Shown here in pieces: positions 43,813 through 54,735 of a stretch of DNA of 64,000 nucleotides. The number at the start of each line of letters is the position of its first letter. The first letter of the stretch is position 1. The position numbers were made by a program, and so were the translations under genes. The notes under the pieces are model-generated. The model saw only the letters and a program-made list of their open reading frames with translations. It was not told the origin of the DNA and made no database searches. The stretch spans positions 58,440 to 122,439 of the forward strand of contig BLLK01000064.1 of assembly GCA_021927905.1 (NCBI GenBank). Direction: 5' to 3'. The stretch comes from Chaetoceros tenuissimus. Taxonomy: Eukaryota > Bacillariophyta > Thalassiosirophyceae > Chaetocerotales > Chaetocerotaceae.

Positions 43813-44038
43813 ACCACCTACTACCAAGTTTATTAGGGATAAGACTTTGAGAAGACGATATACGTCGGAACGGATTCAAGTTGAAGCCAATGAATGAAGA
43901 AGCCAATGAGTCATCTTTTGCCAAAGGACATACGCTACAACAAAACTACATCAAAAGGTTTTGTCATAAAGTGAAACTGTCAGACTGCTTGATCCAAATA
44001 AGGTACCCTCCGATCACAGTCTACTACTTTTTTGCTTT
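43813..44038. repeat. Left block, first copy
   Basis: Direct repeat with 46448-46673. The two copies differ at G/C in GAGAAGACG and at A/G in the CCAAATAAGG segment, so the duplication is recent. Confidence 0.95.
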
Positions 44039-44055
44039 ATTCTATTATCTTTAAT

Positions 44056-45585
44056 ATGGGGGGTGATTTGCTTACACCGTCCGAAACTAGCGAACGGGTT
44101 CTTCGCAAAGAAGTGAACTTTTGGTGGCTGAATGACGAAACCTGGAAACGTTCAGATGATTTTTTTACATGGACAGACGAGTGCTATGCCTGTGGGAAAA
44201 GAACGGAAGCTCCAAAAGACCTTTTCTGTGGGAATTACTGGTGCAAGAGAGAGTCGCATCAAGTCTGTAAGAGGAGTTGGCACCCACAATGCTACAAGGA
44301 TTCTACAGATATGTTTCCTATTCATGAACCAGAGAAAGATAAGGATGGTCTGATTTGGGAGCAGAAGAAAACAGGCACTAGATTTATTCAGGCCAGAAAA
44401 GGAGATATGCTTTCAGCCCAATTCCAATGCGAATTCTGCTGGTTTGTAAATATTAACAAAAGGCATGGATCAGAATTTAGTGCGGGCGACAATGAGCAGT
44501 TGAAATTATTTAGACGAGCCATATTCTGGTCAAGAGAACCGAAAACTGTTAGCGATATACTGAAATATTGCGGTTATGCTCGCAAAAATTGCAGAGCTCT
44601 TGGTCTGGAATCTCCACTCCCCTTGCAAGGACCTTATCCAGTAGACGATTACTGTGGCATGACGATAGCCATGTCGATTTTAATTCATTCTCTGAGAGAA
44701 GGAAAGAATTCTAAATCTCATTTGCAATATGGCACTTTGGCAAAGATGCGGTCAGACTTCGTTACTGGTTACGATGCTGCATATCAACGTAATATTGTGA
44801 AGTTTGGAGTTGTGGAATATCGAGGAGCTCGATTGACAGATAGCTTTAGTCCTACCAATTCGACATTGTTCGATGCATTTATGCTTGGAATGAAAAAACG
44901 TACAGGAAGAGTTATTAACCAAAATCTGGGTATCTCTGTTGAGGTTTTGCTTGAAATATTGAAGCGCTACGATCTTGAAATCACAGATGAGGATGATGAG
45001 TTGCCCTACAAGAGATTAAGGGATATAATAGTTTGTGGTGCGGCCTTCGTCATTCTGTTTGGAGCCTCCTTGAGAGGAAATGAAGTTTTGATGCTTGAAA
45101 GATCCGAATTTGTGAAAATCAGAAACGCTGGAAAGACTGGTAATGTTGAAACCGAACATGTGGCAATTCCACTCATGGGGAGGTTCAAGGGTGAAACTGG
45201 AGATCGAAATAGTTTACTTGTCGTAGCAAGGAAGTCAAAAAGTGGAATTGAGTTTGCTCGATGGATCGATCAGTTGTCTGCTGTTTTGGAGATTGAGGAT
45301 AAAAGCGAGAGCGTTGGTCCAGCAATCTGTTTCGAGAATGGCTCTCTCATGAATGCATCCTTTTTAAATGCAGAGTTACACGCTGTCCTATTGGACATTC
45401 AGTCTGAGTTGCCAAACCTTGTCGATCCTTCTATCGATGTGAAGAAGAAGTTTAGCATATCCCGTTCATTTAGAAGAGGAGCTACGACACGGGCTCGAGA
45501 GGCAGGAGTTTCAGACTCAGATATTGCTTTGATTAACAGGTGGCGCTCCGTTCAAAACAATGCAGGAGGTCTTCCAAATCTTTGA
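44056..45585 (+). CDS. Tyrosine recombinase-like protein, stop before the catalytic Tyr
   Basis: The ATG at 44056 opens a 509-codon frame. The N-terminal third is a Cys/His-rich zinc-binding region (CYACGK, CGNYWCK, VCKRSWHPQCYKD, CEFC). The C-terminal half has the recombinase pattern: Arg340 in ASLRGNEVLML (box I), Arg473 in RSFRRGATTRA (box II) and Trp496 in INRWRS. The usual His of box II is not obvious; Arg occupies that place. The TGA at 45583 ends the frame, but the same frame continues with MHELYTEV, whose Tyr (45598) sits where the nucleophile is expected, and then runs to a TAG at 45654. The gene thus looks inactivated by one nonsense change, or needs readthrough. Assignment to Crypton-like recombinases rests on motif spacing. 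Confidence 0.75.
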   Translation: MGGDLLTPSETSERVLRKEVNFWWLNDETWKRSDDFFTWTDECYACGKRTEAPKDLFCGNYWCKRESHQVCKRSWHPQCYKDSTDMFPIHEPEKDKDGLIWEQKKTGTRFIQARKGDMLSAQFQCEFCWFVNINKRHGSEFSAGDNEQLKLFRRAIFWSREPKTVSDILKYCGYARKNCRALGLESPLPLQGPYPVDDYCGMTIAMSILIHSLREGKNSKSHLQYGTLAKMRSDFVTGYDAAYQRNIVKFGVVEYRGARLTDSFSPTNSTLFDAFMLGMKKRTGRVINQNLGISVEVLLEILKRYDLEITDEDDELPYKRLRDIIVCGAAFVILFGASLRGNEVLMLERSEFVKIRNAGKTGNVETEHVAIPLMGRFKGETGDRNSLLVVARKSKSGIEFARWIDQLSAVLEIEDKSESVGPAICFENGSLMNASFLNAELHAVLLDIQSELPNLVDPSIDVKKKFSISRSFRRGATTRAREAGVSDSDIALINRWRSVQNNAGGLPNL

Positions 45586-45944
45586 ATGCATGAACTGTAT
45601 ACAGAGGTCTCGCAAACGCTCAGTTCGCGTCTTCGCTTTTCTCAATCATTATAGAATTGTTTGTTGTTTCTATCAAATATTTCTAACATTTCTTATTTCT
45701 TAATAAATCTACAACAGGTAGTTTTTCCCTCGTCACATCTTGTCAGGGTTTTTTTTTTAGGGTGCTACAATTAGCAATGAGCTTTCCCACTGTTTCTTAG
45801 CCTTGGATGCCTGTTGCCAGCGTATTACTCACTAGATCTAAAGTCTATGGACAAATTCGGATCTTGACTTTCAATGACATGATACTAAAGTTCAAGACAG
45901 TCCTCCGAAATTGTAGCATCTGAGAGATAGGGATAACAATGGGG

Positions 45945-46447
45945 GGTATGTCGTATCTAGATGAAGGAAGAAGGTTCATCTGCTACTCGTGAATTGAGCG
46001 CTCTCAAGTTTAACTTGACTAGTCGCATAGAAGGTAAAAGAATAGAGAAGGGGAAGTGGATAGTGCAATCCATGTTTGGCCTTGAGCCATGAACTGACAG
46101 TCTCTTATTCTAGTCGATGTTTGCAAGAACTTAGATTCTTGAACTCTATTGAGTTAAAAGTCGCATCTTCTCCTTTCAAGTGAGCAAAGATACCCGAATC
46201 TCGAGTCTAGCATACGAGTCTAGCATACGAATCTCCCGAGTTATTCACCATGAGATTTTGTTCCTTGAACACAACTTGCTTCTTGGACTATCTCATAGGT
46301 AGAGGGTGAGCCTTGCTCTCCCCCCTGCCTTAATGTATCTCTGATACATTTATTTTGGACTATCTCTTCGGATCCATCGGCTTAGAATTAGTGAGATAAA
46401 CTTAAACCCGTAACTACCGTTATCAAGTGATCATTCACCGACATCCC
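45945..46447. repeat. Right block, first copy
   Basis: Direct repeat with 46690-47179. This copy has a 13-bp tandem duplication (46203-46215 and 46216-46228, unit GAGTCTAGCATAC) missing from the other. It contains several small inverted repeats, including CAAGTTTAACTTG (46005) and AATGTATC-TCT-GATACATT (46332-46350). Confidence 0.95.
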
Positions 46448-47179
46448 ACCACCTACTACCAAGTTTATTAGGGATAAGACTTTGACAAGACGATATACGT
46501 CGGAACGGATTCAAGTTGAAGCCAATGAATGAAGAAGCCAATGAGTCATCTTTTGCCAAAGGACATACGCTACAACAAAACTACATCAAAAGGTTTTGTC
46601 ATAAAGTGAAACTGTCAGACTGCTTGATCCGAATAAGGTACCCTCCGATCACAGTCTACTACTTTTTTGCTTTCCCACCCTCGCCACCCGGTATGTCGTA
46701 TCTAGATGAAGGAAGAAGGTTCATCTGCTACTCGTGAATTGAGCGCTCTCAAGTTTAACTTGACTAGTCGCATAGAAGGTAAAAGAATAGAGAAGGGGAA
46801 GTGGATAGTGCAATCCATGTTTGGCCTTGAGCCATGAACTGACAGTCTCTTATTCTAGTCGATGTTTGCAAGAACTTAGATTCTTGAACTCTATTGAGTT
46901 AAAAGTCGCATCTTCTCCTTTCAAGTGAGCAAAGATACCCGAATCTCGAGTCTAGCATACGAATCTCCCGAGTTATTCACCATGAGATTTTGTTCCTTGA
47001 ACACAACTTGCTTCTTGGACTATCTCATAGGTAGAGGGTGAGCCTTGCTCTCCCCCCTGCCTTAATGTATCTCTGATACATTTATTTTGGACTATCTCTT
47101 CGGATCCATCGGCTTAGAATTAGTGAGATAAACTTAAACCCGTAACTACCGTTATCAAGTGATCATTCACCGACATCCC
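46448..47179 (+). mobile_element. Short non-autonomous copy of the recombinase element
   Basis: Left block 46448-46673 and right block 46690-47179 are joined by about 16 bp of C-rich filler (near 46674-46689) in place of the 1.9-kb recombinase segment. The copy starts at the base after the long copy ends, head to tail. With no coding capacity it would depend on a recombinase in trans. A deletion derivative is the simplest reading; the reverse (gene capture by a short element) cannot be excluded. Confidence 0.75.
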
Positions 47180-47287
47180 GTGCGTACTAACTGAAATACT
47201 ATCTAGTGTCAAAAATTGAAAACGTCTTAAGCAAGATTGATATCGTAAGCAACATTTATCTGACGGAAACCGAAGGCCCAGAAGAGG

Positions 47288-48936
47288 ATGAGAACAAGGG
47301 AATATGGAAGTCGGAAAACCTTCATACAGGTTTGTGGAAAAAAAAAACGGAGACGGATGAATTTCCTTCTTCGAAGCGAATTCTTTCGAAGCAAGTGTAT
47401 AGCTAGAAGGAAAAGGCTCTCAATAATAGCGGTTCGAAAAAGTATGGCTAATAGATGGAATTCCAGATTTATTGAAGAAAGCTCTTCTTCAACATCAGTT
47501 GAAAGGGCAGAGGATGATCTCGAAGGCGAACCATCTCTTTCCATCAATGAAGTTGCCCTAGTAGTCACATTTGGATGTCTGTCGTTCATTTCCACATTAC
47601 TAGTTGTCTCTACAATCGTTCGGTCTAGAAAAGAGAATAACTTTTATCACAGAATTGTATTGCTCAAGAGTATTTTCGGAGATTTGCTGTTCTCGGCAGC
47701 ATTAACTTTGACGGTAAGAATATCTTTTTTGTAGGGTTTAATTTTTGGTAGCTTAAAACTTATCATTTGCTTGTAATATCTACTGTACAGACCGTCCCAA
47801 TGCCGAGAGATGTTGGTAGTATATATAGCTATCCAACGAAATCTTTTGGAACAGTGGCAACGTGCAGTGCCCATTCATTTACTATTTTGTTTAGCCTTCT
47901 TTTCACTTGCTGTGGCACTGTACTTTTGTACATATACTACCTATTTACCATGCGATTCAACATTTCAGAAGAGTCTTTTCGAAAATATGCAGAGCCAACT
48001 TTTCTGCTCTTATCGATCCCTGCCTCTTTAACTCTTCCGCTAGTGCTTCTTCGGGCAGATTTGTTGAACCCTGTGTCCTCAGAAATTCCTTTTTGTGGTC
48101 CTGCTATCTTCCCAGCCGATTGCGACTTAACTGAAGGAAATACTTGCATACGAGGCTCATTTGCAGATTTTCCAAAATACACACTCTTTACAATTTCCTT
48201 TATAGAAACATTTTGCGGTACGCTTCTCATAACTCTAGTGATATCAATGGGTTTGATTGTAAGCCACGTAAATAGAGCAAGTGGCATACCCGAAGAAGTT
48301 GGTAGTAGATTCATTTCAGAAAAAAGAAAAAAATTCATTGGATGGCAAGCTCTTGGACATATTGTTGTCTGCCTTTCAACGTGGCTTGTTTTAGGAGCCT
48401 CGATCCTGTTGAAAGAGAGAGGGAACTTGTGGGTCATGTCGCTGCTTGGTTTTCTAAATATGGTCCTATTCGTATCAAACGAAATCTGTTCACACAGGGA
48501 TGTCACGACAGATTCGTTCTACAAGACCGTGAAACTTATAATTAATTCACCTGATAGACTAAAAGGACACGGTTTGATTGAAAATATGAATTTAGTGGAC
48601 ACAATAAATGCAATGGAAAGACTTCAAACAATGAGAGAAGCGAGTGAGAAAGAAAAGCAAGAGCAAATTGATAATTACTGCCAGTACTCTTCTATAGACT
48701 CAAAGGCTGACAGTGGCATCTCTGCTAATATTGGATCAAAAAATTCAATTTCTTTGCAGTCCAATAGTAAATTGAGCGTTATTTCTTCAGTTGGATCCAA
48801 GTTAGAATCAGATGAGGAGAAAAATGAGATGGGTGATGGTGTAGTTGATAGAATTGAATCTTGTGATTCCATCTCTATGCACACTAGCAATGAAATTAAC
48901 ATTCTACGAGCGCCACAACCTGATAATAGGGAGTAA
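47288..48936 (+). CDS. Seven-helix receptor-like membrane protein (two exons)
   Basis: Exons 47288-47713 and 47791-48936 (77-nt intron, donor ACG/GTAAGA, acceptor TGTACAG/A) give 523 residues. Seven hydrophobic helices are visible (about 95-118, 128-146, 155-185, 200-222, 255-280, 310-330 and 340-360). A Cys-containing loop lies between helices 4 and 5 (FCGPAIF, then CDLTEGNTC), and the C-terminal tail is a long Ser-rich cytosolic segment. This topology is that of a G-protein-coupled receptor; no subfamily motif was recognised. The N-terminal 50 residues before the first helix are basic if the first ATG is used; later ATGs at 47357 or 47444 would remove them. It starts 109 bp after the mobile element. 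Confidence 0.7.
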
Positions 48937-49068
48937 TAGCTTATCTCTTTGCAGTGTGAGTAATATTAATGAGGAAAATGGATGCAAAATGGGCTATGAA
49001 TTTTAAAATAAATGAATCATATAAAACTAGGTACAGTTGGTAAAAACACAATGCTTTCTTTGGGAGTT

Positions 49069-52000
49069 TTACACTAAACCAAAGTCATCATGCATATGCT
49101 TCAAAACATCCGTGAATACAGCAGCCAATATATCATAGTTTCTTGTGGTTTCCTTGTGTTCAACACCAACTGCTTCGATCACAGCTGTTGTGTACTCCAT
49201 ACCGGTCGTTCTACTTTTCCCTTCGCTTTGATAACGATACATTTCGGGCTTGTATTTTGTTCCATGAGGGTGTTCCACCCCAGTTTCTTCGTCATCTTCT
49301 TCATTGTACATATCATCCCTAGAATCTTTTGGTTTCCCGCCTTCGATCCAGTCACTGCCGCCAACAGGTCGATAACTAACCTTGATCGAATTCAAGGCGT
49401 TATCATCACTAATTCTATCCCCTTCTTTCAAGCCGAAATATCTAGAGTGTCTCATCGCTCTCGTTGCATGAAGTAGCCAAGCTGCAGACATCATGAATTA
49501 GAAGTGATGAAATTCATGAAAGAGAAGAAAAGGAATGCAAGCGAATTACTTACTATGAGACCAACTTAATGACAAGTATGGCACACTTGCGTCACCCGAT
49601 CGATGAAGACTACCTTTATTATTGCCCTCATTCAAAGGTCTTCTTTTAGGTTTCTTCTTTAACATGACTGACTCCTTTAAACTCTTTTGCTCCATAACCT
49701 TGATTTCTTCAAAATGATAAGACTCTGGCTCTTCCCAAATGACACTATAGAAACAGGGTGGTGATGAGTTTTGAATGGCAAAACATCATAAGCTATTATC
49801 AAATGTAACAAACCTTTTCAGTAGTGGTACGTCATCGAAATTTTCACTTGCCTCATTTTCATCTATTATCTCTGTCTTCTTGTACACATAACCTACTTCA
49901 GTTGGATGGTCTACCCCATAACTCATGATAACATGCTTGATATGTGGTCGATCCCAAGTTGAATTCAAAAGATTTGGAAATGGAGATTCCCACCAACTTT
50001 TTTGTAGCTGTTCCCTCTTCGTCTTTAGCGGTTCGTCTTTCTCCTTCCATAAGCTATTAAAAGCATCGAAGATCTCTCCATTTTGTACATCTTTAGGTTT
50101 GAAGGCCGTCTCCCCTTTGGTCTTACATGGTGGTTTAGCACTTGGGTTGCACTCCTCGAATTCGACACCTATTGGTTCGAAATCAGTATCCCAATCTACT
50201 CTATCCTTTAGCAATGCTTTGAGTGCTGGAAAATTTCTCCATGGATCTTCACCACCTGCTTTTTCTATACCTTCTATAAGTTCATCCAAACATGCCAAAT
50301 TACTTTTTGAACCTGCAGCTGTATCTACATTATCACAGAAACCAGTCGATGTTGAAATGGGATTCAGCGTATGTGTAGATCCAAAAGCTAATGCAACACA
50401 GTACAACTTTGCATAAGTGACAATGTCAAAAGTAATGTTAGGCAAAAAGAAAATACATTGTACTTACAAAGCTCCATAGTCCGGGCATTCTTTTCCGACA
50501 TTGGCAAACCCATATTTTCCCCACTAATGACTGCTCGCAAAGGATTGATAGCTCCTAGAAGTGGCGCTGAAAGTCCTACATACGTCCATATATGTTTGTC
50601 AATCCATTCCAACCACTCATCATCTCCCTCAACCTGTGCTAACTCCCACAGTGTCGGGTGCTTTCGCCTACCTTTGTCAGAATCTGATGTAGTATCATCA
50701 GATTCATCATCACTTTTTTCATTTTCCTTTGAAGAAATATCATCTTTTTCTAAACCATTCACGTATGAATTCCACATATCATCAATGGATTCTACAAAAG
50801 AATTTGCTAATTTGTACATTTGATCCGCCACACTATATTCAACTGCAGCCTCTGTAGTATCTGCAACGGTTTGAGTATTGATCCAACCAACACTTGGACT
50901 ATTTGCTACTTTATCTTTGGCCTGCTGCAATTTCATAGCCATTTCTCGACGTTCAGCTTGCTTGACTAATCTTTGATAAGCTTCTTCATGCATTTCATTC
51001 TTGAGCCATTCTAAAAAGTACCTAAATACAATATTCCCCATACTATGAGCAACCATGATCCCAGGTTCCCCATTACTCTTGACAGCCGCTTCAATTCTAC
51101 GACGCGTCAATGTTAAAAATCCATCTCTAGCTTCCATAACATCTGGAGAAAGCCTCCAGTCATATGGCAACCCAATGATGGAAGTCACATCATAACCTAA
51201 ATTATCAGCCAACCATTGAGTCAACCAAGCGTAAACAGTATTGGTACCACCCACTAAAGTATTGGAAGCAATAGTATTCGGGGCCAAAGACGAAATAGCA
51301 TCTAACCCTTCATCCGGTCTCAATTTACATCCTACATCTTGATCATTTGCATCAGTCTGATTCAAACCAAGTGTCATACATTCTAAAAAACACGAATCGT
51401 CAAGGGTAGCCATCTGCAACAACATGTTAATATTCATCCAGACATAATCTTGCACTTTGACATCACTCAACAATGGATTGGAACAGGCTTTAAATTTCCA
51501 AGAGACCAATCTCGTACTTGCCAATCCCGGCAACAGAAAAATAGGCGGTCGTTTATTCTCATGTGGATTTTGAGATGACTGTTCCCCTCGTCCCATGTTA
51601 CGTAATTTATCTCTCATTTTGAGTACAGTTGGATCTCTTCCCCAGTGTTTATCCATGATAATGGTTGTATCTTGTTCTTCGGTAGTAGATGAAGTTTGCG
51701 ATGGATCATCACCACCGTATATAGCTGTTGCATCAATTTTGACCGCTTCCGTTTCGACAGTGCTAGAGGGTGGATGCCAGCATTCTTCTTGTTCCGTTTG
51801 ACAGGAAGGATCGGAATGGAGTGGATGATAGAAACTATCGTCAATTTCATCTGGGATCGATTGCGAATCTGATTCTTGACATGATTCATCTTTAGATGTG
51901 TTTTGTGTATCATTCTTTGAATCCTTGTTTATTTCAAATGCATGTGCTAGAATCTTATTGGATGGTTGCTGTACAATTTTTACATCTTGCAATATAACAA

Positions 52001-52112
52001 ATGCAACAAGTACCAAGAACTTGATTTGCTTTCCAAGTACAGGCGATGATATTGTTTGTCTGTAGCTATTTGTTCTTTTTGTGGGTTGCTTCATCTTTGA
52101 AATCTTTTCCAT
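49069..52112 (-). CDS. PDAT: Phospholipid:diacylglycerol acyltransferase (4 exons)
   Basis: Exons: 52112-50468, 50387-49814, 49744-49554, 49481-49069; 940 residues. PDAT moves a fatty acyl chain from a phospholipid to diacylglycerol, making triacylglycerol. A single membrane anchor (about 30-47) is followed by a lumenal LCAT-fold domain: PIFLLPGLASTRL, the lid region GLPYDWRLSP, and the nucleophile Ser357 in AHSMGN. The catalytic Asp791 (GDASVPY) and His912 (GVEHKE) are both present, so all three residues of the triad can be named. An acidic insertion (about 440-480) interrupts the domain. The second exon might begin at 50406 instead. Its donor GTTTGT is weaker than the others. Diatoms use PDAT for oil build-up under stress. 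Confidence 0.92.
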
Positions 52113-52808
52113 CGAGTGTAAAATTTTAGAAGGGATGTGAACTAAAACTGTTCGCCGAAAATTTCAAGAAAAAAGATTTCCAACGAATCTATGATCCAAT
52201 GTAACTCTGTTTATAATCCCTCAACACTGGACTCTGCTCTATCTTTTCAATCTAGAAGAACTTTGTTCTATAAATGTCAATGAAAACTAGATCTTTACTA
52301 GCACGATGGCAAAGCTTGACTAGATATTAGCAAACGCATTTGATGTTTTTTCTTTCACTTTTTTCCAACCGAACAGACACGTTCGCAAAAAGATCTTCAA
52401 GAACGTCACTCAAACATGTATACAGTAGCAAGTATTAATAATAGGTTTTTGTAAACTAAGAATCAAAACCTAATCCATACTCTATGCCAATAAGTATTCT
52501 TACATCATGATGACGTAGGCAAAAACGTTATTCATGTCAGGGTTTCTTCTTTCATGTTTTCTTTACACATATTATCCTAGTAATCAAATAGAAATTGTTT
52601 TTCATTTGTACAAAATATTCATCAAACCAATACCCCTACAGAATTTCAAAATCAATCCGTCAAAGTCTCCAGCTGAAACTGTGAACACATCGACACGCAT
52701 CTTTTCTGTTCTTCTGCTTACACATAATTGGGAATCTTTTTCTTTCCTTCATTGATTCAATTCATTCATGGAAACAGTATCATATCACCTCATCACAAAA
52801 CTATAAAA
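52113..52808. other. Intergenic region between divergent genes
   Basis: Upstream DNA of PDAT (minus) and the aminotransferase (plus). A TGACGT element stands at 52510. ORFs here have no coding features. Confidence 0.45.
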
Positions 52809-54360
52809 ATGCTTACAACCTTTACAGCCACAGCAGTAAAAAGAGCCGCAAGGCAATCACTCTCAACTTTCAACCATCACTTGTGTAGAAGTTACCATAC
52901 CACTCTCCCCAAATCTTTGCAAAATGATAAACCTGTGTTGTATGATGTAGTACCCAAACAAGATTTCGGAGAGTTCAAAGAATATTCTGTGATTTTCACC
53001 AATCGTTCTTTGAATCTCATGTCGGATCCTTTTCAAAAGGTCATGAGGGATTTGAATACTCTTCTTTGTAAAACTTATAATGCTGATAAAGTTGCCATTA
53101 TCCCAGGGTAAGTAGAGTCAAGGGAAGAGAAAGAGATTCTGTATATACAATCTCGTTCTTGTTAATTCACTACTTTACTATAGCTAGCTAGCTACAGAGT
53201 TTGTATATCATAAACTCATCTCTGACACTTTTTTCTTTTATAAAAACAGTTCGGGAACATTTGGAATGGAAGCAGTCGCACGTCAATTCGCAACGGATCA
53301 ACATGCAATGGTGGTACGTAACGGATGGTTCTCCTTCCGCTGGACGGAAATATTCGATATGGGAGGTCCATCACACTCGATACCAAAATCACATACCGTC
53401 CTCAAAGCCAAACCTGTCAATAATCCCGACGAAAAAGATGGTCATGTACAATTTGCACCGTATCCTATTGAAGATGTGGTGAAGAAAATTCGAGAGGAAC
53501 GGCCTGCCGTGTTTTTTGCACCGCATGTGGAGACTAGTACAGGTATGATTCTTCCTGATGATTATATTCAACAGATTACCAGTGCGATGCATGAACATGG
53601 TGGTTTGTTTGTATTGGATTGTATTGCAAGTGGAACTGTTTGGGTGGATATGAAGAAACTTGGTATTGATGTTGTTATTTCTGCTCCGCAAAAGGGATGG
53701 ACTGGTCCAGCTTGTGCTGCATGTAAGTATTTATTGTATTTATACTTGTTTTCAATATTTACTTTATGTATATCTTTTGTCTCACACTCTACACTTTTTC
53801 CTTTAGTGGTGATGATGTCGGAAAAAGCGGTAGATATCATGAACAACAAAACAGAAGAAACTTCCTTTAGTATCTCACTCAAGAGATGGTCAGCCATCAT
53901 GGATATGTACACCAAGGGAGGATTTGGATATCATACCACCATGCCAACTGATGCACTTCGGGACTTTCATGAAATTAGTGTGGAGACTATGAAATTTGGG
54001 ATTCCGGAGTTGAAACAGGCACAATTGGATTTGGGTGCTCATGCAAGAAAGACTTTGGATTCCAAAGGGTTGACTTCGGTTGCTGCACCTGGATTTCAAG
54101 CGCCAGGTGTTCTTGTTTACTATTCACCTACTGGAGTGGAGAATCCAGCCATGATGACCAAATTCAAGTCTCAAGGTTTGCAAATTGCCATGGGCGTTCC
54201 ATGGAGAATTGATGAGCCGGAAGGACTCAAGACTTTCCGTATTGGATTGTTTGGACTTGATAAAATGGGAGACATTCCAGGTACTATCAAGGTTCTTGAG
54301 GATGCTTTGGATAATATTCTTGTTGAGACTTCTCGTCAAGCGCCAGAAGAAGTTGCATGA
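52809..54360 (+). CDS. Class V aminotransferase, alanine/serine-glyoxylate type (3 exons)
   Basis: Exons 52809-53107, 53250-53722 and 53807-54360 give 441 residues. The N-terminus (about 35 residues, rich in Arg, Ser and Thr, no acids) is a mitochondrial presequence. The fold-type I PLP enzyme features are GSGTFGMEAVARQ near 100, HVETSTGM near 190, DCIASG (PLP-binding Asp) and Lys248 in SAPQKGW, the Schiff-base lysine. Such enzymes convert glyoxylate to glycine in photorespiration, with alanine or serine as donor. The second intron is 84 nt, has no in-frame stop, and would add 28 hydrophobic residues inside the PLP domain if retained, so it is taken as a true intron because of its clean splice sites. 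Confidence 0.9.
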
Positions 54361-54735
54361 ATAAGGAAATGAATCTAAAATGAATGTAGGCATGCGAACT
54401 AGTAATGTGAGTATGTCAACTGTACATATCCCAAAATTTTGTAGCATTTTGAACTCGAAAAAAAACATACTTTTGTAAAATAAAAAAAGACACAATTTTA
54501 ATTTTGAGTTATATACATTCAATCTACTCGCTAGCTCGAGATCTAATCATTTAGACCTCAGCACAATCTCTTGCTGTTCCCGATCTTTATAATTATGTAG
54601 GTCATGTAGTTATTGTTTCACCTTCACCTCAGCATTATCCTTCCAGCTCCGTTCTTTGCACCATTTACCTACTGTAGAGTCATCCTTCAACTCCTTGTAA
54701 GGTATATCATCAAGAGTAACGAAATCATATCAAAC
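54361..54735. other. Intergenic region between convergent genes
   Basis: 3' flanks of the aminotransferase and the P450. A 39-codon minus-strand open segment ending at 54610 (starting after a TGA near 54735) has coding-like composition, with WCKERSWKDN, but no start; it may be a gene remnant. Confidence 0.4.

Larger units (their letters stand above)
43813..46447 (+). mobile_element. Tyrosine-recombinase (Crypton-like) element, long copy
   Basis: Boundaries come from comparison with the short copy beside it: the left 226 bp (43813-44038) recur at 46448-46673 with two mismatches, and the right 503 bp (45945-46447) recur at 46690-47179 with a 13-bp indel. Between the blocks lies a gene for a tyrosine-recombinase-like protein. 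No terminal inverted repeats or clear target duplication are visible, which is the expected picture for Crypton-type elements that integrate by site-specific recombination. Head-to-tail contact with the second copy fits that as well. ATGGGGGGT occurs at both inner edges of the gene segment (44056 and 45939). Confidence 0.75.

Noticed and set aside
45926-45940. TAGGGATAACA resembling the start of the I-SceI homing endonuclease site
   Set aside because: Only the first 11 bases agree and no homing endonuclease gene is present; taken as chance.
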